A stretch of 50,946 nucleotides of DNA from Bradyrhizobium sp. Leo170 (GCF_004296405.1 NZ_PSRR01000018.1:1-50946); one strand, 5' to 3'; shown: positions 23,476 to 33,017, counted from the first letter of the stretch. Notes: generated by a model from the letters alone, not told the origin. Program-made: numbers and translations.

Positions 23476-25134
23476 TTATCGCACGGCTTTCGCCGCGGCG
23501 CGTCCCGCGTTTCGTCCGGAGAACAGGCAGCCGCCCAGAAAGGTCCCCTCCAGCGAGCGATAGCCGTGCATGCCGCCGCCGCCGAAGCCAGCGGCTTCGC
23601 CGACGGCGTAGAGTCCCCTGATGATCTCGCCGTCACTCCCGAACACCCGCGCATCGAGATCGGTCTCGAATCCGCCGAGCGTCTTGCGGGTCAGGATGTT
23701 GAGCTTCACCGCGATCAGCGGTCCATGCGCGGGATCGAGGATGCGATGCGGCGCGGCGGTGCGGATCAGGCGGTCGCCGATATATTTGCGCGCATTGTGC
23801 AGGTTCATCACCTGCGCGTCCTTGACGTAAGCGTTTGCGATCTCGCGGTCGCGCGCCTCGATCTGCGTTCGGATGTGATCGAGCTTCAAAAGGTTCTCGC
23901 CGGAAAGCTGGTTCATCGCCGCGATGAGATCCTCGAGCCTGTCGCGCACGATGAAGTCGACGCCGTTTGTCTTGAACGCTTCCACCGGCGCCGGCGCGCC
24001 CTTGTTGGCGGCGCGCTTGATCGTCATGCGCCAGCTCTTGCCGGTGAGGTCCGGGTTCTGCTCGGAGCCCGAGAGCGCGAACTCCTTCTTGATGATGCTC
24101 TGGGTCAGGATGAACCAGGAATAATCATGGCCGGTGCTCATGATGTATTGCAGTTGCCCGAGCGTGTCGGAGCCGGGAAACAGCGGTGCCGGCAGCCGCC
24201 GTCCGGTCGCATCGAACCACATCGATGATGGCCCGGGCAGGATGCGGATGCCGTGCTTCGGCCAGATTGGTGACCAGTTCTGGATGCCCTCGACGTAGTG
24301 CCACATCCGGTCGCGGTTGATCAGCCGCGCGCCGCTCGCCTCGGTGATCCCGATCATGCGGCCGTCGACATGTTCGGGCACGCCGGAGATCATGTGCTTC
24401 GGCGGCTCGCCCAATCGCTTCGGCCAGTTCTGCCGCACGAGGTCATGATTGCCGCCGATGCCGCCGGACGCCACGATCACCGCTTGCGCGCGCAGCGAGA
24501 ATTCGCCGACCACATTGCGTGACGAACTCTTGCCGCGCTCCACGTCGGTCGGCTCGAGGATCGCGCCGGTGACGCCGTCGATCGCGCCGTTCGTCACTTG
24601 TAGCGCATCGACACGATGGCGGAATTTGAAGATCAGCCGGCCGCTCTTCTCGGCCTCGCGCGCGCGGCGCGCGAACGGCTCGACGATGCCGGGCCCGGTG
24701 CCCCAGGTGACGTGAAAGCGCGGCACTGAATTGCCGTGGCCCATTGCGTCATAGCCGCCGCGCTCGGCCCAGCCGACGATCGGAAACAATCGATGGCCCA
24801 TCGCGCGCAGCCAGTCGCGCTTCTCGGTGGCGGCGAAAGCGACGTAAGCTTCCGCCCAGCGCCGCGGCCAATGGTCTTCATCGCGATCGAAGCCCGCCGT
24901 TCCCATCCAGTCCTGCAGCGCGAGCTCGTGAGAGTCCTTGATGCCGAGCCGGCGCTGCTCCGGCGAATCGACCAGGAACAATCCGCCGAACGACCAGAAC
25001 GCCTGGCCACCGAGCGATTGTTCGCCTTCCTGCTCGACCACGATGACGCGTTTTCCCGCATCGGTAATCTCTGTGGCGGCAACAAGGCCTGCCAAACCTG
25101 CGCCGACCACAATGACGTCTACATCCTCAGCCAT
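23476..25134 (-). CDS. FAD-binding dehydrogenase
   Basis: A 552-residue flavoprotein of the FAD_binding_2 family. The ADP-binding DVIVVGAGLAGLVAATEI at residues 5-22 and VVEQEGEQSLGGQAFWSFGG near 35-54 are typical of a conserved putative FAD-binding dehydrogenase related to 3-ketosteroid delta-1-dehydrogenase and flavocytochrome c fumarate reductase. The C-terminal GGFETDLDARVFGSDGEIIR and YAVGEAAGFGGGGMHGYRSL complete the flavin site. GGGAGGAAAG lies just ahead of the ATG at 25134, which excludes the longer Arg-rich frame. No signal peptide is present. The substrate is unknown. Confidence 0.9.
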   Translation of the reverse strand: MAEDVDVIVVGAGLAGLVAATEITDAGKRVIVVEQEGEQSLGGQAFWSFGGLFLVDSPEQRRLGIKDSHELALQDWMGTAGFDRDEDHWPRRWAEAYVAFAATEKRDWLRAMGHRLFPIVGWAERGGYDAMGHGNSVPRFHVTWGTGPGIVEPFARRAREAEKSGRLIFKFRHRVDALQVTNGAIDGVTGAILEPTDVERGKSSSRNVVGEFSLRAQAVIVASGGIGGNHDLVRQNWPKRLGEPPKHMISGVPEHVDGRMIGITEASGARLINRDRMWHYVEGIQNWSPIWPKHGIRILPGPSSMWFDATGRRLPAPLFPGSDTLGQLQYIMSTGHDYSWFILTQSIIKKEFALSGSEQNPDLTGKSWRMTIKRAANKGAPAPVEAFKTNGVDFIVRDRLEDLIAAMNQLSGENLLKLDHIRTQIEARDREIANAYVKDAQVMNLHNARKYIGDRLIRTAAPHRILDPAHGPLIAVKLNILTRKTLGGFETDLDARVFGSDGEIIRGLYAVGEAAGFGGGGMHGYRSLEGTFLGGCLFSGRNAGRAAAKAVR

Positions 25135-25412
25135 TTCTTTCCTCCCCCGAGTTCCCTGTGAATGAGACCTGTGCGTACGCGCGCGGTCAACGGCGAATCG
25201 GGCTCGCTTGTGGCGGCTGTTCCGCGAGGACACGGTAAGGTTGTTCCAGTATGGGATCTTTCATCCGCAAACTGCAGCGTGCGCGCAACACTCGATTTGA
25301 ATTTGTTTTGACCGACCCGTGACGGCTGGACAAAAATCCGGCCTCGCAACACGCTGGCCGAAGTCTTGCATCACTGAAAACCAACAGATTCGATATTCGA
25401 CTGGGGCAGGCC

Positions 25413-25877
25413 ATGAAGTTGATGACGGGGTTGCTCGCGGCGGTACTCCTGCTGGCGGGCATGGGGGTTTCGCATGCGGTGGTACGGATCGCCGACGATC
25501 GGGGCGGCAGGATCGGCACTTACGTCGACAGATATCAAGGCCTTCGCAGTTCCGGCGAAACCGTCATCATCGACGGCCTCTGCGCGTCGGCCTGCACCAT
25601 CGTGCTCGGCGCGGTTCCCCATAGTCGGATCTGCGTCACCTCGCATGCCAATCTCGGTTTCCACGCCGCCTGGGATTTCGGCGCCAACGGCCGCGCCATC
25701 ACCAATCCCGAAGCGACCCAGATGCTGTACTCGATGTACCCGGCTTCGATCCGCCGCTGGATCGCCTCGCGCGGCGGCCTCACCCCGCGGATGATCTTCC
25801 TGCGCGGCAAGGCCCTGCAGGCCATGTTCCGGCCCTGCTACCTCGACGCCCAGGCCTCCGCGAACCGATCGCGCTAG
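25413..25877 (+). CDS. Secreted ClpP/crotonase-fold-like protein
   Basis: A 154-residue exported protein with a signal peptide (residues 1-22, ending GVSHA). The mature part carries IDGLCASACTIVLGA near 53-67 and ICVTSHANLGFHAAW near 73-87. These match the GxCASACxxxxLAG and xxxGFH motifs of the periplasmic COG3904 group, a ClpP-like fold, in which Ser59 and His84 would be the catalytic pair. It is short for the group, and the acid residue cannot be placed with certainty. It may be a periplasmic peptidase or a non-catalytic relative. It stands alone, followed by a family C repeat. Confidence 0.72.
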   Translation: MKLMTGLLAAVLLLAGMGVSHAVVRIADDRGGRIGTYVDRYQGLRSSGETVIIDGLCASACTIVLGAVPHSRICVTSHANLGFHAAWDFGANGRAITNPEATQMLYSMYPASIRRWIASRGGLTPRMIFLRGKALQAMFRPCYLDAQASANRSR

Positions 25878-25898
25878 GGGCGCGGTCGTCCTCTGCCT

Positions 25899-25977
25899 CA
25901 TGGCCGGGCTTGACCCGGCCATCCACGTTTTTGATGTGAAGGAAGACGTGGATGCCCGGGTCAAGCCCGGGCATGAC
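25899..25977. repeat. Palindromic repeat, CATGGCCGGGCTTGACCCGG family (family C)
   Basis: CATGGCCGGGCTTGACCCGG at the left faces CCCGGGTCAAGCCCGGGCATG at the right, with ATCCACGT / ACGTGGAT inside. A related copy at 49776-49865 lies within the pdeM frame and a half copy near 44370. Confidence 0.85.
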
Positions 25978-26072
25978 GAGTGGCGATAGCTCCGTAATTC
26001 CCTCCGCACGATGTGACGGCGCGCCGCAGCATTGCGCTTGCCGGGCGGCGGAACCGAGCTTATTTCAATGAG

Positions 26073-26267
26073 ATGGTTCAGCCGGTTTCCGCCTCGCATG
26101 GAATGACCGCGTCTGCCTCGGCACAGGGCAAGGTGGCGTCCGCCATTGCCTGGGGCGCTGCGGGCTTGGGCGCGCTCATGGTGCTGGGCGCGGGCGCGCT
26201 CTGGTTCCATTACGGCACGGCGGTGTTCTTCGAGACCATCGCGGCCGGCGTGTCGGCTTGTTTCTGA
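26073..26267 (+). CDS. Small membrane protein upstream of the SCO gene
   Basis: A 64-residue protein, not recognised by family. After a polar N-terminus of about 22 residues it has a hydrophobic helix (AIAWGAAGLGALMVLGAGALW) and a short tail ending in ACF. ATGs at 26073 and 26103 are both possible. The stop codon overlaps the start of a family F-like repeat. It lies 99 bases ahead of the SCO gene on the same strand, so a link to cytochrome oxidase assembly is possible but unproved. Confidence 0.5.
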   Translation: MVQPVSASHGMTASASAQGKVASAIAWGAAGLGALMVLGAGALWFHYGTAVFFETIAAGVSACF

Positions 26268-26340
26268 GCATGACCCGGACCCGGAGGGCTGCGCCAGCGC
26301 AAAGTGGGCACCGGTTTTCCCGGTAAGGTGATGCTCAAAC
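26266..26340. repeat. Dispersed repeat, partial family F
   Basis: GAGCATGACCCGGA, then AAAGTGGGCACCGGTTTTCCC, then GATGCTCAAAC are diverged parts of the family F order (GCATGATCCGGAAAAGTGG, ACCGGTTTTCCC, ATCATGCTCAAAC). It sits between the small membrane protein and the SCO gene. Confidence 0.7.
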
Positions 26341-26366
26341 AATAAACGGCCGAAAGGATTTTTTTC

Positions 26367-26957
26367 ATGGATCGGACCTCCCGCCCGCTTGTGATCGTGG
26401 CCGCCTTCGCCGGCAGCCTGGCGGTCGGGCTATTGCTGTTGTTCTGGACCATGGGCGGCCTGCGCAGCATGACCGCGCCGTCGGCGATCGGCGGCCCATT
26501 CCAGCTCACCGACCAGGCCGGCCAGACCGTCACCGACAAGAGCCTGAAGGGCAAGCCGACCCTGATCTTCTTCGGCTTCACCCATTGCCCCGACGTCTGC
26601 CCGACCTCGCTGTTCGAGATTTCCGAAGTGCTGCGGGCGATGGGCCAGGACGCCGACAGAGTGAACGCCTATTTCGTCTCGGTCGATCCGGAGCGCGACA
26701 CCGCGGCGGCGATGAAGGATTATCTCTCCAGCTTCGACCCGCATTTGAAGGGCCTCACCGGCGCCCCTGATGCCATCGCCAAGGTGCTGTCGTCCTACCG
26801 CGTCTATGCCAAGAAGGTCCCGCTGAAAGACGGCGACTATACCATGGACCACACCGCGCTGATCTATCTGATGGATCGCGACGGCAAGTTCGTCTCCCCC
26901 TTCAACCTCAAGCGCACGCCGGAAGAGGCCGCGGCCGACCTCAAGCGCTATCTTTGA
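26367..26957 (+). CDS. SCO1/SenC family copper protein
   Basis: A 196-residue membrane-anchored thioredoxin-fold protein that helps deliver copper to the CuA centre of cytochrome c oxidase. One N-terminal membrane segment (about residues 8-30) anchors the periplasmic domain. The copper ligands are the CPDVC pair near residue 74-78 (in FFGFTHCPDVCPTSL) and His in YTMDHTALIYL near 162. The ATG at 26367 is the clear start. It follows a small membrane protein and precedes the periplasmic binding protein; no oxidase subunit is in the window. Confidence 0.94.
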   Translation: MDRTSRPLVIVAAFAGSLAVGLLLLFWTMGGLRSMTAPSAIGGPFQLTDQAGQTVTDKSLKGKPTLIFFGFTHCPDVCPTSLFEISEVLRAMGQDADRVNAYFVSVDPERDTAAAMKDYLSSFDPHLKGLTGAPDAIAKVLSSYRVYAKKVPLKDGDYTMDHTALIYLMDRDGKFVSPFNLKRTPEEAAADLKRYL

Positions 26958-27031
26958 ATTGCCACTAGGCCCTCGCATCATGCCCCGGATGGTCTATAAG
27001 GCCGTCCAATTCCGCAACATTGCCCGGCCAA

Positions 27032-27952
27032 ATGTCCGATCAGACCGCCCCGCTCGACATCTCCCGTGCTATCCGCGCCATGGCCGGATGGCTCGTCGTA
27101 GCGGCTTTGGCTGTCTGTAGCGGCGCGGCGAATGCACAAACCCCACAGCAGCAAACTCCGCCGCCGAAGCCGCCTGTCGAGGCGGCGCCGCAGGCCGTGC
27201 CCGGCTTCTGGGATCCGCGGCGGCGGCCGGAGCGGCCGGACCTGTCGCGCATCACTGTGATCCGGTTCCTGACTGAGACCGATTATCCGCCGTTCAACTT
27301 CACCGGTCCGGACGGCAATCCGGCCGGCTTCAACGTCGACCTGGCGCGGGCGATCTGCGAGGAGATCAAGGTCACCTGCACCATCCAGATGCGCCGTTTC
27401 GAGACGTTGGTGGATGCGCTCGCCACCAACCGGGGGGATGCCATCATCGCCTCGATGGCGGTGACGCCGCAATTGCGCACAAGGGTCGATTTCTCCGATC
27501 CCTATTACCGCGCGCCGGCCCGCTTCGCGTCGCGGCGCGACGCCGTGCTGCCGGAAGTGCGGCCGGAATATCTCGAAGGCAAGAAGGTCGGCGTCATCGG
27601 CGGCACTGCGCATGAAGCCTATCTGAAGGCGATGTTCACCGACGCCGAGCTCCACGCCTACCCCAATGACGATGCGCTCAGGCAAGCGCTTCGCCGCGGC
27701 GAGGTCGATTTCATCTTCGGCGACGCGATCGCGCTCGCGTTCTGGATCAACGGCACGGATTCGGCCGAATGCTGCGCCTTCTCCGGCGGCCCGTTCGTCG
27801 AGAGCCGCTTCTTCGGCGAGGGCATCGGCATTGCTGTCCGCAAGGGCAACGACCTGCTCCGGCAGGCGTTGAACTGGGCCCTGTTCCGGCTCTGGGAAAA
27901 AGGCCGCTACACCGACCTGTGGCTGCGCTATTTTTCCGTCAGCCCGTTCTAG
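27032..27952 (+). CDS. Periplasmic amino-acid-type solute-binding protein
   Basis: A 306-residue SBP_bac_3 protein. A signal peptide ends near ANAQ (residue 35), followed by a Pro-rich linker (QQQTPPPKPP) and a two-lobed binding domain from about residue 75 (RFLTETDYPPFNF-to-FNVDLARAICEE, IIASMAVTPQLRTRVDFSDPYY). Such proteins bind polar amino acids or opines for an ABC importer or a sensor. No permease or ATPase gene follows, so it is an orphan; the terminal CC in SAECCAF is unusual. The ATG at 27032 is preferred over an upstream TTG at 27020. Confidence 0.88.
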   Translation: MSDQTAPLDISRAIRAMAGWLVVAALAVCSGAANAQTPQQQTPPPKPPVEAAPQAVPGFWDPRRRPERPDLSRITVIRFLTETDYPPFNFTGPDGNPAGFNVDLARAICEEIKVTCTIQMRRFETLVDALATNRGDAIIASMAVTPQLRTRVDFSDPYYRAPARFASRRDAVLPEVRPEYLEGKKVGVIGGTAHEAYLKAMFTDAELHAYPNDDALRQALRRGEVDFIFGDAIALAFWINGTDSAECCAFSGGPFVESRFFGEGIGIAVRKGNDLLRQALNWALFRLWEKGRYTDLWLRYFSVSPF

Positions 27953-27974
27953 CGGCTGAAAACACACCGCTTCT

Positions 27975-28059
27975 CGTCATTGCGAGGAGCGAAGCGACGA
28001 AGCAATCCACTGTCTCAGCAAGCGGAGAAATGGATTGCTTCGCTTCGCTCGCAATGACG
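27975..28059. repeat. Palindromic repeat, family B
   Basis: CGTCATTGCGAGGAGCGAAG at the left is answered by CTTCGCTCGCAATGACG at the right, with AAGCAATCCA and TGGATTGCTT inside. It lies between the binding-protein gene and lysK. Confidence 0.85.
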
Positions 28060-28110
28060 ATTATGCTATCAAACCGGCCGTTTTCCTTATCTCGGAGAAA
28101 GTTCGTTTAA

Positions 28111-29751
28111 ATGTCCGTGACCGACCTTGCCGCAAGCCCGAGCGATCTGCGTGCGCTCGCCGAACAATCCAATGCCTGGCCGTTCGAGCAGGCGAAAGCG
28201 ATTGTCGCGCGGCTGAAAAAAAATCCGAAGGACGAGGTGCTGTTCGAGACCGGCTACGGCCCGTCCGGCCTGCCCCATATCGGGACCTTCGGCGAGGTCG
28301 CGCGCACCACCATGGTGCGCCACGCCTTCCGCGTGCTCACCGAGGACAAGATCAAGACGCGCCTGCTCGCCTTCTCCGACGACATGGATGGCCTGCGCAA
28401 GGTGCCGGACAATGTCCCGAACAAGGAGCTGCTGGAGCAGCACATCGGCATGCCGCTGACGAAGGTGCCCGATCCCTTCGGCACGCATCCGAGCTTCGGC
28501 GAGCACAATAATGCGCGGCTGCGCGCTTTCCTCGATCAGTTCGGCTTCGATTACGAATTCGCCAGCTCGACCGACTACTACACCTCGGGCCGCTTCGATG
28601 CCGCGCTGCTGCGGATGCTGGAGCGGATCGAGAAGGTGATGGCGATCATGCTGCCCTCCTTGCGCGAGGAGCGCGCCGCGAGCTATTCGCCGTTCCTCCC
28701 GATCTGCCCGCGCACCGGGCTCGTGCTCTATGTGCCGGTCACGGCGCACGACGCCAAGGCCGGCACCATCTCCTATGAAGACCCCGAGACCAAGGAGAGC
28801 GTCACGGTCCCCGTCACCGGTGGGCGCTGCAAATTGCAGTGGAAGCCGGACTGGGCGATGCGCTGGTATGCGCTCGGCGTCGACTATGAGATGGCCGGCA
28901 AGGACCTGATCGATTCGGTGAAGCTGTCGGGCAAGATCTGCACCGCGCTCGGCGGCACGCCCCCGGAAGGCTTCAACTACGAGCTGTTCCTCGACGAGAA
29001 GGGCCAGAAGATCTCGAAGTCGAAGGGCAACGGCCTGACCATCGACGAATGGCTGCGCTACGCCTCGCCGGAATCGCTGTCGCTGTTCATGTACCGCGAG
29101 CCCAAGGCGGCCAAGCGGCTTTACTTCGACGTGATCCCGCGCAATGTCGACGAATACCAGCAGTTCGTCGACGCCTTCCCGCGCCAGGAAGGCCGGCAGC
29201 AATTGCAGAATCCGGTCTGGCACATCCACTCCGGCCATCCGCCGAAGGTGGACATGCCCGTCACCTTCCAGCTTCTCTTGACGCTGGTGTCGTCGTCGAA
29301 TGCGGAGAATGCCGAGACGTTGTGGGGCTTCATCGGCCGCTATCGCCCGGGCGTGACGCCCGAGAGCCATCCAAAACTGGATGCGATGGTCGGCTATGCC
29401 ATCAACTACTACCGCGACTTCGTCGCGCCCTCGAAGCAATTCCGCGAACCGACCGAGAGCGAGCGTGCGGCGTTGCAGGACCTGCGTGATGCGCTGTCCA
29501 ACATGCCGGCGGACTCGACCGCGGAGGACATCCAGAACGTGGTCTACGAGATCGGCCGCCGCGAGCCGTTCCTCGATCCCGTGAAGAAGGGCAAGGACGG
29601 CCGCCCCGGCGTCTCGCTCGACTGGTTCAACATGCTCTACCAGGTCCTGCTCGGCCAGGAGAAAGGCCCGCGCTTCGGCTCCTTCGTCGCGGTCTACGGC
29701 ATCCAGAACGCCGTCGACATGATCGACGGCGCATTGGCGCGCTCGTCGTAG
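28111..29751 (+). CDS. lysK: Lysyl-tRNA synthetase, class I
   Basis: This cytosolic enzyme charges tRNA-Lys. It belongs to the archaeal-like class I LysRS also found in alphaproteobacteria, and not to the class II enzyme of most bacteria. The Rossmann HIGH-type motif is PHIGTFGE near residue 55-62 and the KMSKS motif is KISKSKGN near 299-306. The 546-residue length is normal. The ATG at 28111 lies 20 bases after GGAG. It is monocistronic between a family B and a family A repeat. The assignment is firm. Confidence 0.96.
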   Translation: MSVTDLAASPSDLRALAEQSNAWPFEQAKAIVARLKKNPKDEVLFETGYGPSGLPHIGTFGEVARTTMVRHAFRVLTEDKIKTRLLAFSDDMDGLRKVPDNVPNKELLEQHIGMPLTKVPDPFGTHPSFGEHNNARLRAFLDQFGFDYEFASSTDYYTSGRFDAALLRMLERIEKVMAIMLPSLREERAASYSPFLPICPRTGLVLYVPVTAHDAKAGTISYEDPETKESVTVPVTGGRCKLQWKPDWAMRWYALGVDYEMAGKDLIDSVKLSGKICTALGGTPPEGFNYELFLDEKGQKISKSKGNGLTIDEWLRYASPESLSLFMYREPKAAKRLYFDVIPRNVDEYQQFVDAFPRQEGRQQLQNPVWHIHSGHPPKVDMPVTFQLLLTLVSSSNAENAETLWGFIGRYRPGVTPESHPKLDAMVGYAINYYRDFVAPSKQFREPTESERAALQDLRDALSNMPADSTAEDIQNVVYEIGRREPFLDPVKKGKDGRPGVSLDWFNMLYQVLLGQEKGPRFGSFVAVYGIQNAVDMIDGALARSS

Positions 29752-29766
29752 AATGGCACGCCTGCC

Positions 29767-29856
29767 GTAGCCCGGGTGGAGCGAAGCGCAACCCGGGGAC
29801 CTTCACGGGCCGCAACTTCTTCTGTCCCGGATTACGCTTCGCTCCATCCGGGCTAC
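29767..29856. repeat. Palindromic repeat, family A
   Basis: GTAGCCCGGGTGGAGCGAAG and the complementary CTTCGCTCCATCCGGGCTAC bound a 90-base element between the convergent lysK and carbonic anhydrase genes. Confidence 0.85.
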
Positions 29857-29860
29857 GGAC

Positions 29861-30616
29861 TCAGCTCGACTGCAGCACGTAGCGGCGATTGTCGTTCTGT
29901 ACCGGGCGCGCGTTCATCGGATAGAGCTTGGCGAAGGCCGCGACATCGGCGGCCGCGACCTGGATCGGGTCGGTCAGCACCAGCCATTCGACAACTTCCG
30001 AGCAGGGCGGCGTCGTCAACGAGCCGGGGTAGCGGTAATAGCCGAGCTTCGCCGGCAACAGCGCGTTCGGATTGATGCTGCTATCCGCTTTCACCGCCGG
30101 CCCTTCCTTCGTGGGCATGGTGGCGACGATCTTGCCGAAGGTCGCATTCGCCTTGCCTTCCTTCATCAGCACGCCGATCACCGCCAGCGCGCCGGAATCG
30201 GCGCGATGGACGAAATGCGCTTCCATCGGAAAATTCTTGCCGCCGACCAGATGTTCGCTCGGCCGGTGGAAATGAACCTGCACCAGCTTGTAGGTGGTGT
30301 CGCCGAGCTTGAGCGTAGAGCCCTCGGCAAAATTGAGCTGAATGGTGTGCCCGTTGTTGACGATGGTGTCGGCGGTCTTGCCCCAGGCAAGCTTCAGCGC
30401 CGCCAACTGCGATTTGATGGTTGAAGTAATATTGATCGGCGATTGCTGCGATCCAAGGGCGCACGCCTTGCTGCCGGTGTCCAGCTCGCCCCACTTGCCG
30501 GGCCCTGCCTCTCCCTCATAACCCCAGTGTCCGCCTTCCGCGGCAACGCCGGTGGCCGTGCAGAGCGGACAAACGGCAAGTCCGGCCAGTGCTTTCAATA
30601 AATGTCGACGGTCCAA
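29861..30616 (-). CDS. Alpha-type carbonic anhydrase, exported
   Basis: A 251-residue enzyme that interconverts CO2 and bicarbonate, expected in the periplasm. A Tat-like signal (DRRHLLKALAGLAV) covers residues 1-28. The alpha-CA domain follows: HWGYEG, QQSPINI near 66-72, the zinc ligands in VQVHFHRPSEH and MEAHFVH, and the closing SLTTPPCSEVVEWLVL. The start is taken as TTG at 30616, five bases after a GGGGG site; no ATG fits, and the upstream frame translates the family D repeat. It is convergent with lysK. Confidence 0.9.
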   Translation of the reverse strand: MDRRHLLKALAGLAVCPLCTATGVAAEGGHWGYEGEAGPGKWGELDTGSKACALGSQQSPINITSTIKSQLAALKLAWGKTADTIVNNGHTIQLNFAEGSTLKLGDTTYKLVQVHFHRPSEHLVGGKNFPMEAHFVHRADSGALAVIGVLMKEGKANATFGKIVATMPTKEGPAVKADSSINPNALLPAKLGYYRYPGSLTTPPCSEVVEWLVLTDPIQVAAADVAAFAKLYPMNARPVQNDNRRYVLQSS

Positions 30617-30711
30617 GTGAGCCCCCAAGGGTTTGAAGAAGGGCTCTGCAATATCCGATTCCAGGTAAACGTGAGGTTGCAAATGATGGCGCGGCAATGA
30701 CAGCCGAAATC

Positions 30712-30793
30712 GTAGGGGTGGGCAAAGCGCAGCGTGCCCACCATCACGAGCGATGCAAGAAGAGGTGGGCACGCTTCGCTTTGCCCACCCTAC
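30712..30793. repeat. Palindromic repeat, family D
   Basis: GTAGGGGTGGGCAAAGCGCA faces GCTTTGCCCACCCTAC, with GCGTGCCCACC / GGTGGGCACGC inside. It lies 15 bases before a family A copy. Confidence 0.85.
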
Positions 30794-30807
30794 AACTCGC
30801 TGCAGTA

Positions 30808-30897
30808 GTAGTCCGGGTGAAGCGAAGCGCAACCCGGGGACCCCTGCACCAGATGACGTCGGCTGTCCCGGATTGCGCTGCGCTTCATCCGGGCTAC
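30808..30897. repeat. Palindromic repeat, family A
   Basis: GTAGTCCGGGTGAAGCGAAG at the left and GCGCTTCATCCGGGCTAC at the right. The two repeats fill the space between the divergent-looking carbonic anhydrase and reductase genes. Confidence 0.85.
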
Positions 30898-30904
30898 GAT
30901 AACT

Positions 30905-31843
30905 TCACCGGGTCATCGGCGCATCACGCAATCCATCGCTGGTCGCGCGCAACAGCGTCAGCAGGAGGCCGTTAAGCGGCGTCGCCACGCCCTGTCGTTC
31001 GCCCGCCGCGACGATCGCGCCGGTGAGCGCGTCGGCTTCGAACGGCCGGCCGGCGAGGCGATCGAAATACATCGAGGTGCCGGCGTCGGGTGGATAGGTG
31101 AGCAGCGTCGCCAGCGTTCGCTCGGCTTCGTCCGCATCCAGGCGTGCGCCATCGGCGCGCCCGACGGCAACGGCCTCTTCGAGGATGGCAAGGCACAGCG
31201 TCTTGACGTCTTCGCGTCGGAACACCGCCTGCCGCAGCAACGTCAGCGCAGTGATCGGATTGGCGACCGCGTTGATCAGGAGCTTTCGCCAGGCGCGCGT
31301 GGCGAAATCCTCGCTGCGTAGCACCCGCATATCCGTTCCTTCGAGCAGAGCTTCGAACGCTCGCCCGTCCGCATCGTCCGCGACCGTGAACTCATAGTCG
31401 CCGGCACGCCGGAAGCGAACGCGGTCCACCGCCAATCGCTCGCCATTGTAATAGACGAGAGTAGGAACGATGGTCGCGGGCCCGGCCAGCGGCGCCAGCC
31501 GCTCCTTGTGCCCGATGCCGTTTTGCAGGACCGCGACCCGCGTGCCGGCGCCGCAGAGTTTTGCAAGCCACGGCGCGCTTGAAGGCGTGTCCTGCGCCTT
31601 GGTGCAGAACAACACCCAGTCCACCGGGTTGGCCTGCTGCGGATCAGTCAGGGCGCGAAGCGGAACATCGATTGTGCCTTCCGCGCGCTCGACCACGAGA
31701 CGATCGAGCGGCCGCCTGACGCAGGCGATCACATCGTGCCGGTCGGCCGCGCGCAACAGGCCGGCGATGATGCCGCCGATGCTTCCGAGGCCGACGATGG
31801 CAATGGTCTTGCGATCGGGGTTTCTTTCAGTGCCAGCAGTCAT
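30905..31843 (-). CDS. 2-dehydropantoate 2-reductase family protein
   Basis: A 312-residue NADPH-dependent ketopantoate-reductase-like enzyme. The N-terminal Rossmann motif is IAIVGLGSIGGIIAGLL near 14-30; the conserved Lys lies in LFCTKAQDT near 80, and the C-terminal ApbA domain contains WRKLLINAVANPITAL near 185-200. True PanE acts in pantothenate synthesis, but many paralogues reduce other 2-keto acids, and the neighbours do not help, so no gene symbol is given. The ATG at 31843 is a reasonable start. Confidence 0.85.
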   Translation of the reverse strand: MTAGTERNPDRKTIAIVGLGSIGGIIAGLLRAADRHDVIACVRRPLDRLVVERAEGTIDVPLRALTDPQQANPVDWVLFCTKAQDTPSSAPWLAKLCGAGTRVAVLQNGIGHKERLAPLAGPATIVPTLVYYNGERLAVDRVRFRRAGDYEFTVADDADGRAFEALLEGTDMRVLRSEDFATRAWRKLLINAVANPITALTLLRQAVFRREDVKTLCLAILEEAVAVGRADGARLDADEAERTLATLLTYPPDAGTSMYFDRLAGRPFEADALTGAIVAAGERQGVATPLNGLLLTLLRATSDGLRDAPMTR

Positions 31844-32211
31844 CCGAGACAGATCTCCTCATCCTCACTGTAGGGCGAACGTCGCCGGCTTTGCCAACGC
31901 AAACTGTGTCTTGCCGCGTTGTTCTATCGAAAACATGCTGCCAACTGCCGCCAATACACCGCGCGCGTCCCGCGAAATCGGGATGAATCGCGTAGGGTTG
32001 GCAAAGCGCAGCGTGCCCACCCTCAAGAGCGGTGCAAGAAGAGGTGGGCACGCTACGCATTGCCCACCCTACTGCTTCGCATCGCGCAGCCCGTCGCGCC
32101 CTGCGAAATCGGGATAGTTGGTGCACGGTAATTTCAAGCGGAGCGACGGCGATTTGAGCTAGACTGCGCCAATAACAAGCCGCCAGCAGAGGGGCGCAAG
32201 GGAGGATCAAC
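31844..32211. repeat. Gap with one family D palindromic repeat
   Basis: Within this gap a family D element occupies 31992-32072 (GTAGGGTTGGCAAAGCGCAG to CATTGCCCACCCTAC). The remainder between the divergent reductase and aldolase genes must hold their promoters, but no clear -35/-10 pair stands out. GGGAGGA at 32200-32206 is the ribosome-binding site of the aldolase gene. Confidence 0.7.
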
Positions 32212-32994
32212 ATGCAGTTCAGGGTTTCACCGGACACGCTCACCGATCAAGGCGCCGCAGAGTGGCAGGCGCGCGTCGATCTTGCCGCCGCGCACCGGCT
32301 CGCTTTCATCCAGGGCTTCAGCGAAGGCATCTTCAACCATCTGACCTTCGTGGTGCCCGGCCGCAGCGATCGCTACTACCAGATTCCGTTCGGCACGCAC
32401 TGGTCGGAGGTCACCGCTTCCTGCTTCATGGAAGTCGGCATCGACGATGCCGAGATCAAGCGCGGCGAGGGTGAGGTCGAGCGCTCCTGTTTTTGCATCC
32501 ACGCCCCGATCCACAAGGCGCTGCCGCAGGCGAAGGCGGTGTTCCACACCCACATGCCGTTTGCCAGCGCGCTGACGCGGCTCGAGGATCCCCGCATCAA
32601 GGAGATCGGGCAGACCGAAGTCGGCATGGCCGGCGAGATCGCCTATGACGATGAATATACCGGCCCGGCGCTCGATCCGGCCGAAGGCGCGCGGCTCGCG
32701 AAGGTGATCGGCGACAAGACGATCCTGTTCATGGCCAATCATGGCATCTCGACCGTCGGCGCGACCGTCGCGGAGGCCTATGACCGGCTCTATTACATCG
32801 AGCGCGCAGCGCAGGTGCAGATCTACGCGATGTGGACCGGACAGCTATTGAAGAAGCTGCCTGCTCCCGTGGTCGAAAAGACCATGCGCGATATCGGCGG
32901 TAGCAGTCTCTACAAGGGCCCAAGCCCGGCGCAGCGCCACTTCGATGCGCTGAAGCGCATGCTGGACCGCAAGGAGCCGGACTACGCGACGTAG
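32212..32994 (+). CDS. Class II aldolase/adducin family protein
   Basis: A 260-residue protein of the class II aldolase/adducin fold, which uses a zinc ion held by three His to cleave or epimerise sugar phosphates or to decarboxylate related acids. The metal motif is VFHTHMPFASAL near 109-120 (His-x-His), and the third His is in FMANHGISTVG near 179. The N-terminal RLAFIQGFSEGIFNHLTF is typical. It stands alone on the plus strand with a GGGAGGA site. The substrate is not known. Confidence 0.88.
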   Translation: MQFRVSPDTLTDQGAAEWQARVDLAAAHRLAFIQGFSEGIFNHLTFVVPGRSDRYYQIPFGTHWSEVTASCFMEVGIDDAEIKRGEGEVERSCFCIHAPIHKALPQAKAVFHTHMPFASALTRLEDPRIKEIGQTEVGMAGEIAYDDEYTGPALDPAEGARLAKVIGDKTILFMANHGISTVGATVAEAYDRLYYIERAAQVQIYAMWTGQLLKKLPAPVVEKTMRDIGGSSLYKGPSPAQRHFDALKRMLDRKEPDYAT

Positions 32995-33017
32995 TTTTGT
33001 TCGCGCCTGCATCTAGC

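Noticed and set aside
22951..24228. 425-codon plus-strand frame across RidA, a repeat and the FAD dehydrogenase
   Set aside because: It spans two genes on the other strand and the palindromic repeat between them; no recognisable domain.
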